Assembly: GCA_963582255.1 (NCBI GenBank) | Contig: CAUZRD010000003.1 | Location: forward strand, 1 to 32,881 | DNA from: CAUZRD01 sp963582255 | Lineage (GTDB): Bacteria; Pseudomonadota; Alphaproteobacteria; Rhizobiales; TMED25 | DNA length: 32,881 nucleotides | Reading direction: 5' to 3' | Shown here: positions 26,048 through 32,881 of the stretch, piece by piece | Position numbering within the stretch: position 1 is the first letter of the stretch | Layout: each line of letters begins with the position of its first letter | Position numbers and translations under genes: made by a program | The notes under the pieces: generated by a model | Told to the model about the DNA's origin: nothing | What the model saw: the letters and a program-made list of their open reading frames with translations, nothing else | Database searches by the model: none

Positions 26048-26872
26048 TATATAAGACAACCCGCCATCCCAATCACGATCAGTATCGCCACCTGGCAGCA
26101 GAACGACTTATCTGATCCTTATTGGTATGAGGAAAAGTACATTACTCCTGCTAGCAAACACCGCAGGTGTCAGAGATGCGTGTCACTTTAACTTGTATGA
26201 TTTAACGGTCACTAATCATAGTTGAAAACTACCCCGCAAGAGTGTCATATTGTGAGCCACTTGGCTCAAAAATGCTCTCTTGCCCGTAAAAACGAAGAAT
26301 CTTAGGCGGACCTTCAAACGCGCAGAACATGATTATTATTCAACCGTTCTGACGCCAATGTACAATTATCTCTGCACCGCTACTGACGACACCTTGGCAT
26401 GCAATCCGGGTTGGGTTGATAATTCAACATAAGTCGAGGCCCTTTGGCGACAAAATTTACATGTCCATTCCCGTCAGATAAACAAGACGACACAAAAAAC
26501 ATGTGCTGACCCTCAATAAAATTGATGAGATACTTGTAGAACTTACCCATAAGATCGACCTTCTAGTCACTGCCACGTAGCAACTATATTATATAATATT
26601 ATTATATATCAACAAGATGAACCGAGGTATGGTGATCTGATACAAGATTCCCTATGAGTATGGTTAAGTCCACTCAATAATGCACCGTTCTTATTTTCTT
26701 CCTATACTCACTTAACCAAAATTCTTGCTTTGATCTCGCTGGGTTCACTGCAGATAGCGCAATTCGTAACAAAGAAACTACAGCCAACACCCAAACCGCA
26801 ATGCCTACTGCCAGACGCAACTGTAGCGGCAGCATACTTTTTCTCAATCACGTTCAGAGTTGCTGAAAGCCT
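26048..26872. other. 825-bp gene-free region
   Basis: The longest stretch without a convincing gene in the window. It contains a nested inverted repeat at 26236-26283, an AT-only palindrome-like run at 26585-26608 and scattered stops in all frames. No tRNA, terminator with a T run or mobile-element trace was recognised. It must carry the promoter of the DMT transporter gene at 26873. Confidence 0.6.
26236..26283. repeat. Nested inverted repeat in the gene-free region
   Basis: An outer 7-bp stem, GCAAGAG (26236-26242) with CTCTTGC (26277-26283), encloses an inner perfect 6-bp stem, TGAGCC (26253-26258) with GGCTCA (26263-26268) and loop ACTT. There is no T run directly after it on either strand, so it does not look like a simple terminator. 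It could be a structured RNA or a protein-binding site. Confidence 0.6.
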
Positions 26873-27799
26873 ATGGCCGCATACGACGCAACAGATTTTC
26901 TTCCACGCATACTAGAAAAACTTGCCAATCACTTTGGCGGCAATGTGATCGGGGCAACCCTTGTAGTGCTGGCCAGTATTGGCATGGCGGCAATGATGGT
27001 GGCTGTCAGAGATCTGTCAGCAACATACAGCGTTTGGCAATTGCTGTTGATCCGATCCTTTGGACAATTGGTGATCCTCATACCGCTGATTATCCGCACC
27101 CGTGGCGATGCGTTAAAATCAGAGCGCCTCGACCTACAGGTGCTTCGCGTCGTGCTATCTTTTGGCGCGATCACCTGCGCTTTTTATGCAATTGCCCACT
27201 TACCTCTGGCCGAGGCAAGTGCGATTGGTTTTGCCCGGGTTACGTTTGTCGTCGCATTGGCATCAATAATTTTTGCTGAACGAGTCGGAATGATCGGCTG
27301 GTCGGCAACATTCATGGGCCTTGTCGGCATAACCGTAATCCTTGACCCGACAGCCGATGTGCTCAACGATGCTGCATTACTCGCCGCGGTCGGCGCGCTC
27401 GGCACAGCTTGCGTAATCATCATCATCAAAAAACTAACAATGAGCGACTCGACCACAACGATTATGTGTTACGCGACGCTGGGACTCACACTTTTGTGTC
27501 TGCCACCAAGTGTTTTGACCTGGCAGGCCATCACCTGGACATCGGCTCCGCTTTTTACAATTCTGGTTCTCAGCGGTTTGCTCTCAAGTTGGTGCTACAC
27601 CAACGCATACCGCCATGGCGAGGCGTCTATTATGGGCACGGTTGAATACACCCTTTTGATAGCTGCCGCCGGAGTTGGCTTTATAGTATTTCACGAGGTG
27701 CCAACAATGGGCTCGCTGGCGGGAATGGCTCTCATCATCGCAGCATCATTCATCGCCGTATGGCGTGATCCTATCAGGGCTTGGATCACTTCCAGGTAA
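26873..27799 (+). CDS. EamA-domain (DMT superfamily) transporter
   Basis: 308 residues with about ten hydrophobic segments arranged as two EamA repeats, starting with GGNVIGATLVVLASIGMAAM after a 24-residue cytosolic lead. The repeat-end motif AIAHLPLAEASAIGFARVTFVVALASIIFAERV in the first half is matched by the NAYRHGEASIMGTVEYTLLIAAAGVGFIVFHEV motif in the second. Such inner-membrane proteins export amino acids, nucleosides or other metabolites, or take up small acids. It is isolated between gene-poor stretches, so context does not suggest a substrate. The ATG at 26873 has no clear Shine-Dalgarno site. Confidence 0.92.
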   Translation: MAAYDATDFLPRILEKLANHFGGNVIGATLVVLASIGMAAMMVAVRDLSATYSVWQLLLIRSFGQLVILIPLIIRTRGDALKSERLDLQVLRVVLSFGAITCAFYAIAHLPLAEASAIGFARVTFVVALASIIFAERVGMIGWSATFMGLVGITVILDPTADVLNDAALLAAVGALGTACVIIIIKKLTMSDSTTTIMCYATLGLTLLCLPPSVLTWQAITWTSAPLFTILVLSGLLSSWCYTNAYRHGEASIMGTVEYTLLIAAAGVGFIVFHEVPTMGSLAGMALIIAASFIAVWRDPIRAWITSR

Positions 27800-27966
27800 A
27801 CCACCGTCCCCATCAAAATACGGGCGCCAACATAGGCTTGCAAACGATAATATTGGCTGTTCCTATTTAGGAGCTTCCTATAGCAACTTGTCTCGACAAA
27901 AAGTCATGACCCTGTCGCTATGCAGACACTTAGATCAGCTATGGTTTAGCAACAGGGAGCTTTCAC

Positions 27967-28296
27967 TCAAGATTTAAACTCAATCTCATAGCCAATGATA
28001 TCGGTGTCTCCAGTATTGACGGCATTATGTTCGACGGGCGCCTTGAAAGATGACGTAGTGCCAGGTTCATAGGCGAAATGCCGCTTAGTCCCATCAGCAA
28101 AGTTAGACGTCAGCGTACCCTCGGAAACACGGACAACCACATAATCTAATTCGTGCTTGTGCCAACCTGTCTGCTCACCGGGCTTAATCACATAGTGAAT
28201 CATGCGCGAGTGCTCATCTTCATGAACCACAATGTGCGGTAACGCTGTCCGATCTTCAGACAGCGGTGTGAATGATTTATCGTCAAGATCTGACAT
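27967..28296 (-). CDS. Small cupin-domain protein
   Basis: 109 residues from ATG 28296, which has GGAG 9-12 nt upstream. The frame is open to 28389, and a further in-frame ATG exists at 28311. It is a single cupin barrel: motif 1 GWHKHELDYVVVRVSEG with an intact HxH pair and motif 2 YEPGTTSSFKAPVEHNAVN. Proteins of this size are often metal-dependent isomerases or dioxygenases, or sensor-type cupins in catabolic clusters. It is convergent with the DMT transporter and divergent from the isocitrate lyase-like gene, whose start is 269 bp away; shared control is possible but unproven. Confidence 0.88.
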   Translation of the reverse strand: MSDLDDKSFTPLSEDRTALPHIVVHEDEHSRMIHYVIKPGEQTGWHKHELDYVVVRVSEGTLTSNFADGTKRHFAYEPGTTSSFKAPVEHNAVNTGDTDIIGYEIEFKS

Positions 28297-28564
28297 TTTT
28301 TCTTGCTCCATCGTCTGTTGTCCGCAATTCCATGTGATAATAGGCAGCGGGCGCGCGTACGCAATGGTGCTAAGAAAATCAGCTCCCATGACCGCAACGT
28401 TTGGTTCAGCTTTAACTTAGTCTCGTGTAGTCCGTGTTTTTTATTTTGGCAGCGTATGATGTTGTAGATATTAACTGATTGTAACGCATTCTAATAGCTA
28501 ACATGAAAATGGAACGGGATTAGAGCACACGCCCATTTAGATGCCCGGGTGAAGGAGGCAATCG

Positions 28565-29509
28565 ATGACGACTGGCCACACGCTGAAACAGCTTTTACAA
28601 AATAGACAATATATTTATACACCCGGCATTGCTACTCCGCTAAATGCGATGATCGTCGAGAAATTGGGGTATGAGTATATCTATGTTGGGGGCTACGACG
28701 TCTCCCTCACGCTATTGGGCCTACCTGATGTAGGGCTGATCACCGAGCCTGAGATGGTTACCAATGCTGGCCATATCGCACGCGCCGTAAATCTTCCAGT
28801 CATCGTTGATGCGGACACCGGCTATGGCAATGCCATAAATGTAATCCGTACTGTACAGAATTTCGAAAAAGCTGGGGTCGCCGGAATCCACATCGAAGAC
28901 CAGGTGTCGCCAAAGCGGTGCGGCCACGCTGCCGGAAAAACTATTGTGTCCCTCGATGAGGCAGTCGGCAAGATGAGGGCCGCACTAGATGCCCGAAAGA
29001 GTCCTGACTTTCTAATTATGGGGCGCACCGATGCTGTTGCCGCGCAAGGTGGAGGTCTGGACGAGGCAGTGCGCCGTGGATGCGAATTTGCGAAATCAGG
29101 CTGCGATATGGTCTGGGCAGAATTTCCCAATACTGACATGGAGCTGGCTCGCGATTTTGCCAAAGGTGTTCACGAGATCTGTCCAAATGTTCCGCTCTAC
29201 TTCAATTTTTCATCCAACCTAAACTGGCAAGAAACCAGCGTGACATTCGATGACGTCGCGGCCCTTGGCTACAAGGCAATGCACACCTCGCTTGCGGCAC
29301 TTCGGGCATCAATGGTAGCAACTTGGGACTACGCCCAGGACCTCAAAAACCATGGCTCAGCAGCAGAAATTAATTTTCAGACCCATCTAAAAACCCACCC
29401 CATGGGTGCGTTTCATGAATTTGCAGGATTTGCAAAAATTCGCGAAATGGAGAAAAAGTACCTCCCCGTGGAAGAACTCGAAAAATATGAAGATACGTCT
29501 GGCCTTTAG
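28565..29509 (+). CDS. Isocitrate lyase/PEP mutase family protein with intact KRCGH motif
   Basis: 314 residues; the ATG has AAGGAGG 6-8 nt upstream. It is a single PEP-mutase/isocitrate-lyase TIM barrel. The metal-binding VDADTGYG (D82, D84) and the catalytic loop PKRCGH (C119) are complete, so lyase chemistry on a 2-methylisocitrate-like or dimethylmalate-like substrate is expected. EDQVSPKRCGHAAGK is the classical signature context. Classical PrpB is somewhat shorter, and no prpC/prpD is adjacent, so methylisocitrate lyase cannot be assigned. It is followed 51 bp later by a paralogue with an altered active site, probably in one operon. Confidence 0.92.
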   Translation: MTTGHTLKQLLQNRQYIYTPGIATPLNAMIVEKLGYEYIYVGGYDVSLTLLGLPDVGLITEPEMVTNAGHIARAVNLPVIVDADTGYGNAINVIRTVQNFEKAGVAGIHIEDQVSPKRCGHAAGKTIVSLDEAVGKMRAALDARKSPDFLIMGRTDAVAAQGGGLDEAVRRGCEFAKSGCDMVWAEFPNTDMELARDFAKGVHEICPNVPLYFNFSSNLNWQETSVTFDDVAALGYKAMHTSLAALRASMVATWDYAQDLKNHGSAAEINFQTHLKTHPMGAFHEFAGFAKIREMEKKYLPVEELEKYEDTSGL

Positions 29510-29531
29510 CCGCCGGTGAGACAATAATAAT

Positions 29532-29548
29532 CCTTATCCAGAATAAGG
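29532..29548 (+). promoter_or_regulatory. Hairpin overlapping the ribosome site of the second lyase-like gene
   Basis: CCTTAT (29532-29537) pairs with ATAAGG (29543-29548) around CCAGA. The 3' arm supplies most of the AAGGAG Shine-Dalgarno site of the ATG at 29561, so folding would hinder its translation. The stem is only 6 bp and partly AT, so the effect is speculative. Confidence 0.4.
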
Positions 29549-29560
29549 AGCAAGAATTTC

Positions 29561-30439
29561 ATGTCCGGCAATTCCGCAGGTTCAAAACTTCGCAAGTTAA
29601 TAGCTGATCAAGCGTTCATCCCATCTATGGGTATTTGGGATGCATATTCAGCGCGGGTATCAGAAGCAAGTGGCATAAAATGCGTGCATCTTGGTGGCTA
29701 CCAGCTCGGTGCTCACTATGTAATCACCGAACCACTAATTTCGTTAACCGAGTTGGCAAACTCAACCCGATACATCACCTCGGCCGTGGATATTCCGCTG
29801 ATTGTCGATGCAGGTGCTGGTTTCGGAGAACCCCTCCATTGCCGGCACACGGTTCATGAAATTGAGCGCGCCGGAGCTGCAGGACTTCATATCGAAGATC
29901 AAATCTATCCAAAGCGCGTTCACTACCACTTGGGAATTGAGCATGTAGTATCGCGTGAGGACTTCCTTGACCGAATCAAGGCTGCTGTAGATGCCCGCAA
30001 CGATCCTGATTTTCTGATCATAGCGCGAACCGACGCAATGCACACGGTCAGCTATCAAGAAGGGGTAGACCGGGCCAATATGTGCCTTGAAGCTGGCGCC
30101 GACATGATAATGTGCGCTCCCGATCGTCAGGAAGAAGCAGACAATGCGCCAAAGGACATCAAAGGCCACGTTGCCTATATCAACAGTGAGGGTAACAAGC
30201 TTCGTCGGCCGCTCTATTCCACTGATGAGTTTGAAAAAACTGGATACAAACTCGCGACCTATCCAACCGCGCTGTTATGTCCGGTGACCCAGGTTATCAA
30301 GCAGGTTGTTGGTAACCTTCTTAAGAACGGCGTCAGTGGTCACGACCCCGAGGAAATGATCCCCCAACGGAAGGAAGTTGAGGACTTGATTGGCCTTGAA
30401 GAGCTTTACAAGCTCGAGAGCTCAACGGTCGAGAAATAA
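29561..30439 (+). CDS. Isocitrate lyase/PEP mutase superfamily protein with altered active site
   Basis: 292 residues with AAGGAG upstream. The TIM-barrel superfamily is clear from VHLGGYQLGA, AGAAGLHIEDQIYPKR and PDFLIIARTDAM. Two hallmark sites differ from the upstream paralogue. The metal loop DADTG is VDAGAGFG (Gly85 replaces the second Asp), and the catalytic KRCGH loop is KRVHYH (118-123) with no cysteine. It therefore is not a standard isocitrate-type lyase. Cys-less relatives include PEP mutase, phosphonopyruvate hydrolase and oxaloacetate hydrolases, but loss of the Asp is unusual even among them. It is probably co-transcribed with the preceding gene and may be a modified enzyme or a partner subunit. 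Confidence 0.9.
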   Translation: MSGNSAGSKLRKLIADQAFIPSMGIWDAYSARVSEASGIKCVHLGGYQLGAHYVITEPLISLTELANSTRYITSAVDIPLIVDAGAGFGEPLHCRHTVHEIERAGAAGLHIEDQIYPKRVHYHLGIEHVVSREDFLDRIKAAVDARNDPDFLIIARTDAMHTVSYQEGVDRANMCLEAGADMIMCAPDRQEEADNAPKDIKGHVAYINSEGNKLRRPLYSTDEFEKTGYKLATYPTALLCPVTQVIKQVVGNLLKNGVSGHDPEEMIPQRKEVEDLIGLEELYKLESSTVEK

Positions 30440-30681
30440 CCTTCTCGTATCGCGATAACTTTTAAAAGTTGGCCTAGTTTGGTTGTAATGTCACACACAC
30501 AAAAATCCGGCTAGTCCGTTACATATTTAAAAAGTAGAACCGTTTAGTACCAAGAAAGTCTCCATGCTTCCCGACGTTCCCTATGCCGATGTATAGAGTA
30601 TCTTTTAAAAATATCGGGGTTTAACCACCATCCGCTAGTGGTTCGTAGGAGCATGCCAATCACAAATGCTTGGAGCACCCG

Positions 30682-31389
30682 ATGCAAGAACAATGGAATT
30701 ACAATCCGGGATACCTTCCAGGCGACCCTCGCCATGGATTAATGCCATCCGAATTGCTAGCGTTTTATTGCAGCCGTCCAGCAACGTGGCTGATCCGCTG
30801 CACATACGGGCCGGATGGATTATCAAAACGCGAGAGCGCGTTGCCCGCTCACATATCCTACCTTTATGCACGACGTGATCAAATCCAGTTTGTCGGCCCT
30901 ATTTACAGCGACGATGGCCAGCATCCAATCGGCAGCTGGCTAATGATCCGTGCGGCCGACCTCACCGCAGCCGAAAAATTTATTGCTGGCGAAGGCTTTG
31001 TTCAAGCTGGCATGATAGCAGACATAAAAATCAGCCGATTTGTTGAAACTTCCTCCAGCGAGAGGCGGCAATTGGATATTACAATTGATCCTAAAAAACA
31101 GCTCTTTTTATGCGAGTTGCGCGACGGCAAGGACGGCGCAGACAAACGTACACATACCGGACCTCTACACCATGCCTATCAACGCAGCATTGCTGGCAAC
31201 ATCATCGCCCATGGCCCTATCCGGACAGATGATTGCAGTCGTGCTATCGGTTCAGCTCTCATCCTTTCGGTGGACAACAAAGAGCATGCAACCACCTTGG
31301 TAATGAATGAGCCTATGGCGAAGGCCGGTGTATTCGAAACAATACGTATCAGCCGATGGCGGTTCGGGAAATCTATCAATGACCGATAA
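30682..31389 (+). CDS. Tandem YciI-like domain protein
   Basis: 235 residues from ATG 30682, with TTGGAG 7-9 nt upstream. After a 30-residue lead there are two related ferredoxin-like YciI/DGPF-type domains. The first runs from LIRCTYGPDGLSKRESAL to MIADIKISRF and the second from LFLCELRDGKDGADKR to VFETIRISRWRF. Each has an HxxY-containing helix followed by a G-P-I strand (VGPIYSDDG and HGPIRTDDC) and IGS(W/A)L. YciI proteins are small dimeric proteins related to muconolactone isomerase; a fused pair would form an internal pseudo-dimer. It lies 242 bp after the lyase pair and ends at a probable terminator. Function unknown. Confidence 0.82.
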   Translation: MQEQWNYNPGYLPGDPRHGLMPSELLAFYCSRPATWLIRCTYGPDGLSKRESALPAHISYLYARRDQIQFVGPIYSDDGQHPIGSWLMIRAADLTAAEKFIAGEGFVQAGMIADIKISRFVETSSSERRQLDITIDPKKQLFLCELRDGKDGADKRTHTGPLHHAYQRSIAGNIIAHGPIRTDDCSRAIGSALILSVDNKEHATTLVMNEPMAKAGVFETIRISRWRFGKSINDR

Positions 31390-31424
31390 TCTATCAACAA
31401 ATAGCTATCCAGCAACTTAAGTGC

Positions 31425-31462
31425 CCTACCACTTAATAGAAGTCAGGTAGGTGTGATTTTTT
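31425..31462 (+). terminator. Probable intrinsic terminator after the YciI gene
   Basis: CCTACC-ACTT (31425-31434) pairs with AAGT-GGTAGG (31440-31451) around AATAG, with a 2-nt CA bulge, and six T residues follow at 31457-31462 after a 5-nt spacer. The hairpin is strong, but the spacer before the T run is longer than usual. Confidence 0.55.
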
Positions 31463-31591
31463 CATCAGAAGGGGGGCCGTTAGCACATACCTAATAAAAA
31501 CAGGCCTTAAACTATGTGCCGTCGTTCTGGGTGATTTAATATTGTTATCTTGGGCTGATGACTTTTTATCTCGAAGCAGAGCCGTATTTCA

Positions 31592-32353
31592 TCATGATTT
31601 CAGGCCCCCACCCAATCTAAAAATATACCCCGCCGTCACGAGACATAAAAACAAAAAGCCAATTGCCGTAGTGATGCTGAGAGCGATGCTTACATCTGCG
31701 GTACCAAAAAATGACCATCGGAACCCGCTCACAATATAGACCATCGGATTGAACAGGCTAACCGTCTGCCAGAATGGCGGCAGCATATCAATTGAATAGA
31801 AAGCACCGCCTAAAAACGTCAGTGGTGTAATCAGTAAAAGCGGAACAACCTGTAATTGTTCAAAATTACCAGCAACAAGTCCGATAATAAATCCAAGCAG
31901 ACTGAACGTGATCGCAATCAGCAGCAGGAACACCACCATCCAAATTGGATGGGCCATATGCAATGGAACAAAAAAACCAGCAGTCGCCAGAATTATAGCG
32001 CCCAGTATGATTGATTTCGTTGCCGCGGCACCGACGAAACCAAGCATGATTTCGAATGACGATATCGGCGCCGCTAAAAGCTCATAGGTAGTTCCTATGA
32101 ACCGCGGAAGATAAATACCGAAAGAGGCGTTCGACACACTGTGCATCATCGAAGTCAGCATGATCAGGCCAGGCACAATAAACGAACCATAGCTAATGCC
32201 ATCAATCTCCTGAATTCTAGACCCAATTGCTCCACCAAAAACAACAAAATAAAGTACGGTCGAAATCACTGGCGCAATCACACTTTGTGACAGCGTCCTG
32301 CGGGTACGCGCCATTTCAAATGTATAGATTGCCCAAACTGCCCTCAAATTCAT
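31592..32353 (-). CDS. ABC-2 type transporter permease
   Basis: 253 residues with six hydrophobic segments, matching the NodJ/DrrB-type exporter permease. The N-terminal cytosolic helix MNLRAVWAIYTFEMARTRRT leads into the first segment ISTVLYFVVFGGAIG. The ABC-2 signature region PLTFLGGAFYSIDMLPPFWQTVSLFNPMVYIVSGFRW sits before the last segments. It acts as an inner-membrane export channel for a lipid, polysaccharide or drug. The start overlaps the ATPase stop by 4 bp (ATGA), so the pair is translationally coupled. The substrate cannot be deduced. Confidence 0.94.
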   Translation of the reverse strand: MNLRAVWAIYTFEMARTRRTLSQSVIAPVISTVLYFVVFGGAIGSRIQEIDGISYGSFIVPGLIMLTSMMHSVSNASFGIYLPRFIGTTYELLAAPISSFEIMLGFVGAAATKSIILGAIILATAGFFVPLHMAHPIWMVVFLLLIAITFSLLGFIIGLVAGNFEQLQVVPLLLITPLTFLGGAFYSIDMLPPFWQTVSLFNPMVYIVSGFRWSFFGTADVSIALSITTAIGFLFLCLVTAGYIFRLGGGLKS

Positions 32354-32881
32354 GGCGCCTCTCGTACCAATGAAATAAAAATATCTTCCAACGATTTTTT
32401 CTTGGTATCCATATCCCTGAAGACAACATCGTTATCGCGAAGACAGTTTAAAAGTGCGCTTATGCCCATTCTCTCACTCTGTCCATCAAACACACATGAC
32501 AGCTCTTGCCCATTTTCTGATAAACTGAGACCCATACCCTGAAGAGCCGGCGGCAATTCATCCATCTGGCTTTCCAATTGCAGTATCAACTGCTTCTGGC
32601 CAAGCTTCCTCATCAGATCAGCTTTCCGGTCAACAACAATAATTTTACCCTTGTTGATTACCCCTATCCGATCAGCCATTTCTTCAGCCTCCTCGATATA
32701 GTGGGTCGTCAATATCACCGTGACACCATTTTCACGCAGCTCACACACAGTTTCCCACATCGACTTGCGCAACTCGACATCAACGCCCGCCGTAGGTTCA
32801 TCTAAAAATAAAATCTGCGGCTCATGTGCAAGTGCCTTGGCTATCAACAGCCGTCTTTTCATACCGCCAGAAAGCGCCATA
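32350..32881 (-). CDS. ABC transporter ATP-binding protein, 5' end beyond the window
   Basis: The C-terminal 177 codons or so are present; Walker A lies outside the right edge. Visible are the signature LSGGMKRRLLIAKAL, Walker B ILFLDEPTAGVD and the switch His in VILTTHYIEEAEEMADRIGVI. A C-terminal tail ending SLEDIFISLVREAP is typical of drug or polysaccharide exporter ATPases (DrrA/NodI type). It is the cytosolic engine of the downstream ABC-2 permease, which it overlaps by 4 bp. Confidence 0.95.
   Translation of the reverse strand, partial: MALSGGMKRRLLIAKALAHEPQILFLDEPTAGVDVELRKSMWETVCELRENGVTVILTTHYIEEAEEMADRIGVINKGKIIVVDRKADLMRKLGQKQLILQLESQMDELPPALQGMGLSLSENGQELSCVFDGQSERMGISALLNCLRDNDVVFRDMDTKKKSLEDIFISLVREAP

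Noticed and set aside
26503..26580. Possible 25-residue peptide (VLTLNKIDEILVEL...) in the gene-free region
   Set aside because: It starts at a GTG without a Shine-Dalgarno site and is too short to distinguish from chance; the frame is closed just upstream.
26585..26608. AT-only palindrome-like run
   Set aside because: Low complexity makes self-complementarity expected. There is no T-run terminator context, origin-like boxes or repeats around it.
30448..30470. Adjacent palindromes TATCGCGATA and AACTTTTAAAAGTT after the second lyase-like gene
   Set aside because: There is no T run after the stem, and they are short and AT-rich; too weak to call a terminator or operator.

Overview
The window looks like the chromosome of an alphaproteobacterium with fairly balanced base composition, possibly a marine Rhodospirillales/SAR116-like lineage (the exact group is inference). 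Supporting signs are a GcrA cell-cycle regulator, the long double-length form of dCTP deaminase, a SAM-II riboswitch in front of metZ followed by apaG, and an argD-argF-hslO operon. Housekeeping genes alternate with many small-molecule catabolism genes. No insertion sequence, phage gene, CRISPR array or rRNA was seen.

Layout. 1-3.3 kb: fumarylacetoacetase-family hydrolase (cut by the left edge), GST, cupin and a TauD/TfdA dioxygenase. 3.5-5.9 kb: tRNA-Gly(CCC), a radical SAM enzyme and convergent dcd. 6.0-10.6 kb: promoter, SAM-II riboswitch, intrinsic terminator, metZ, apaG, trkH, argE. 10.8-13.9 kb (minus strand): argD-argF-hslO. 14.3-17.6 kb: gcrA, a Crp/Fnr regulator and an Uup-type ABC-F ATPase. 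17.7-22.0 kb: a second TauD-like dioxygenase, an amidase and a Baeyer-Villiger-type flavin monooxygenase. 22.0-23.5 kb (minus strand): thioredoxin followed by two carboxymuconolactone decarboxylase (CMD/AhpD-like) genes. 23.9-26.0 kb: translationally coupled CaiB-type CoA-transferase and CitE-type lyase. 26.0-31.4 kb: an 825-bp gene-free stretch, a DMT exporter, a cupin, two isocitrate lyase/PEP mutase-family proteins and a tandem YciI-domain protein. 31.6-32.9 kb: an ABC-2 exporter (ATPase cut by the right edge).

The most interesting locus is the thioredoxin-CMD-CMD operon. The first CMD gene has a single in-frame TGA exactly where the second cysteine of the AhpD-like CxxC motif should be, giving C-S-Y-TGA. 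The reading frame and family conservation continue uninterrupted for another 131 codons. A short hairpin with a GG-starting apical loop lies 20 nt after the TGA, as expected for a bacterial SECIS element. It is best read as a CxxU selenoprotein; a recent nonsense mutation is the main alternative. The second CMD paralogue has lost both redox positions (Asp and Phe), so the operon may encode a thioredoxin-reduced selenoenzyme plus a non-redox partner.

A second mechanistic highlight is the metZ leader. The 3' strand of the SAM-II pseudoknot can alternatively pair with the 5' half of a perfect 8-bp terminator stem, which predicts transcription-attenuation control by SAM.
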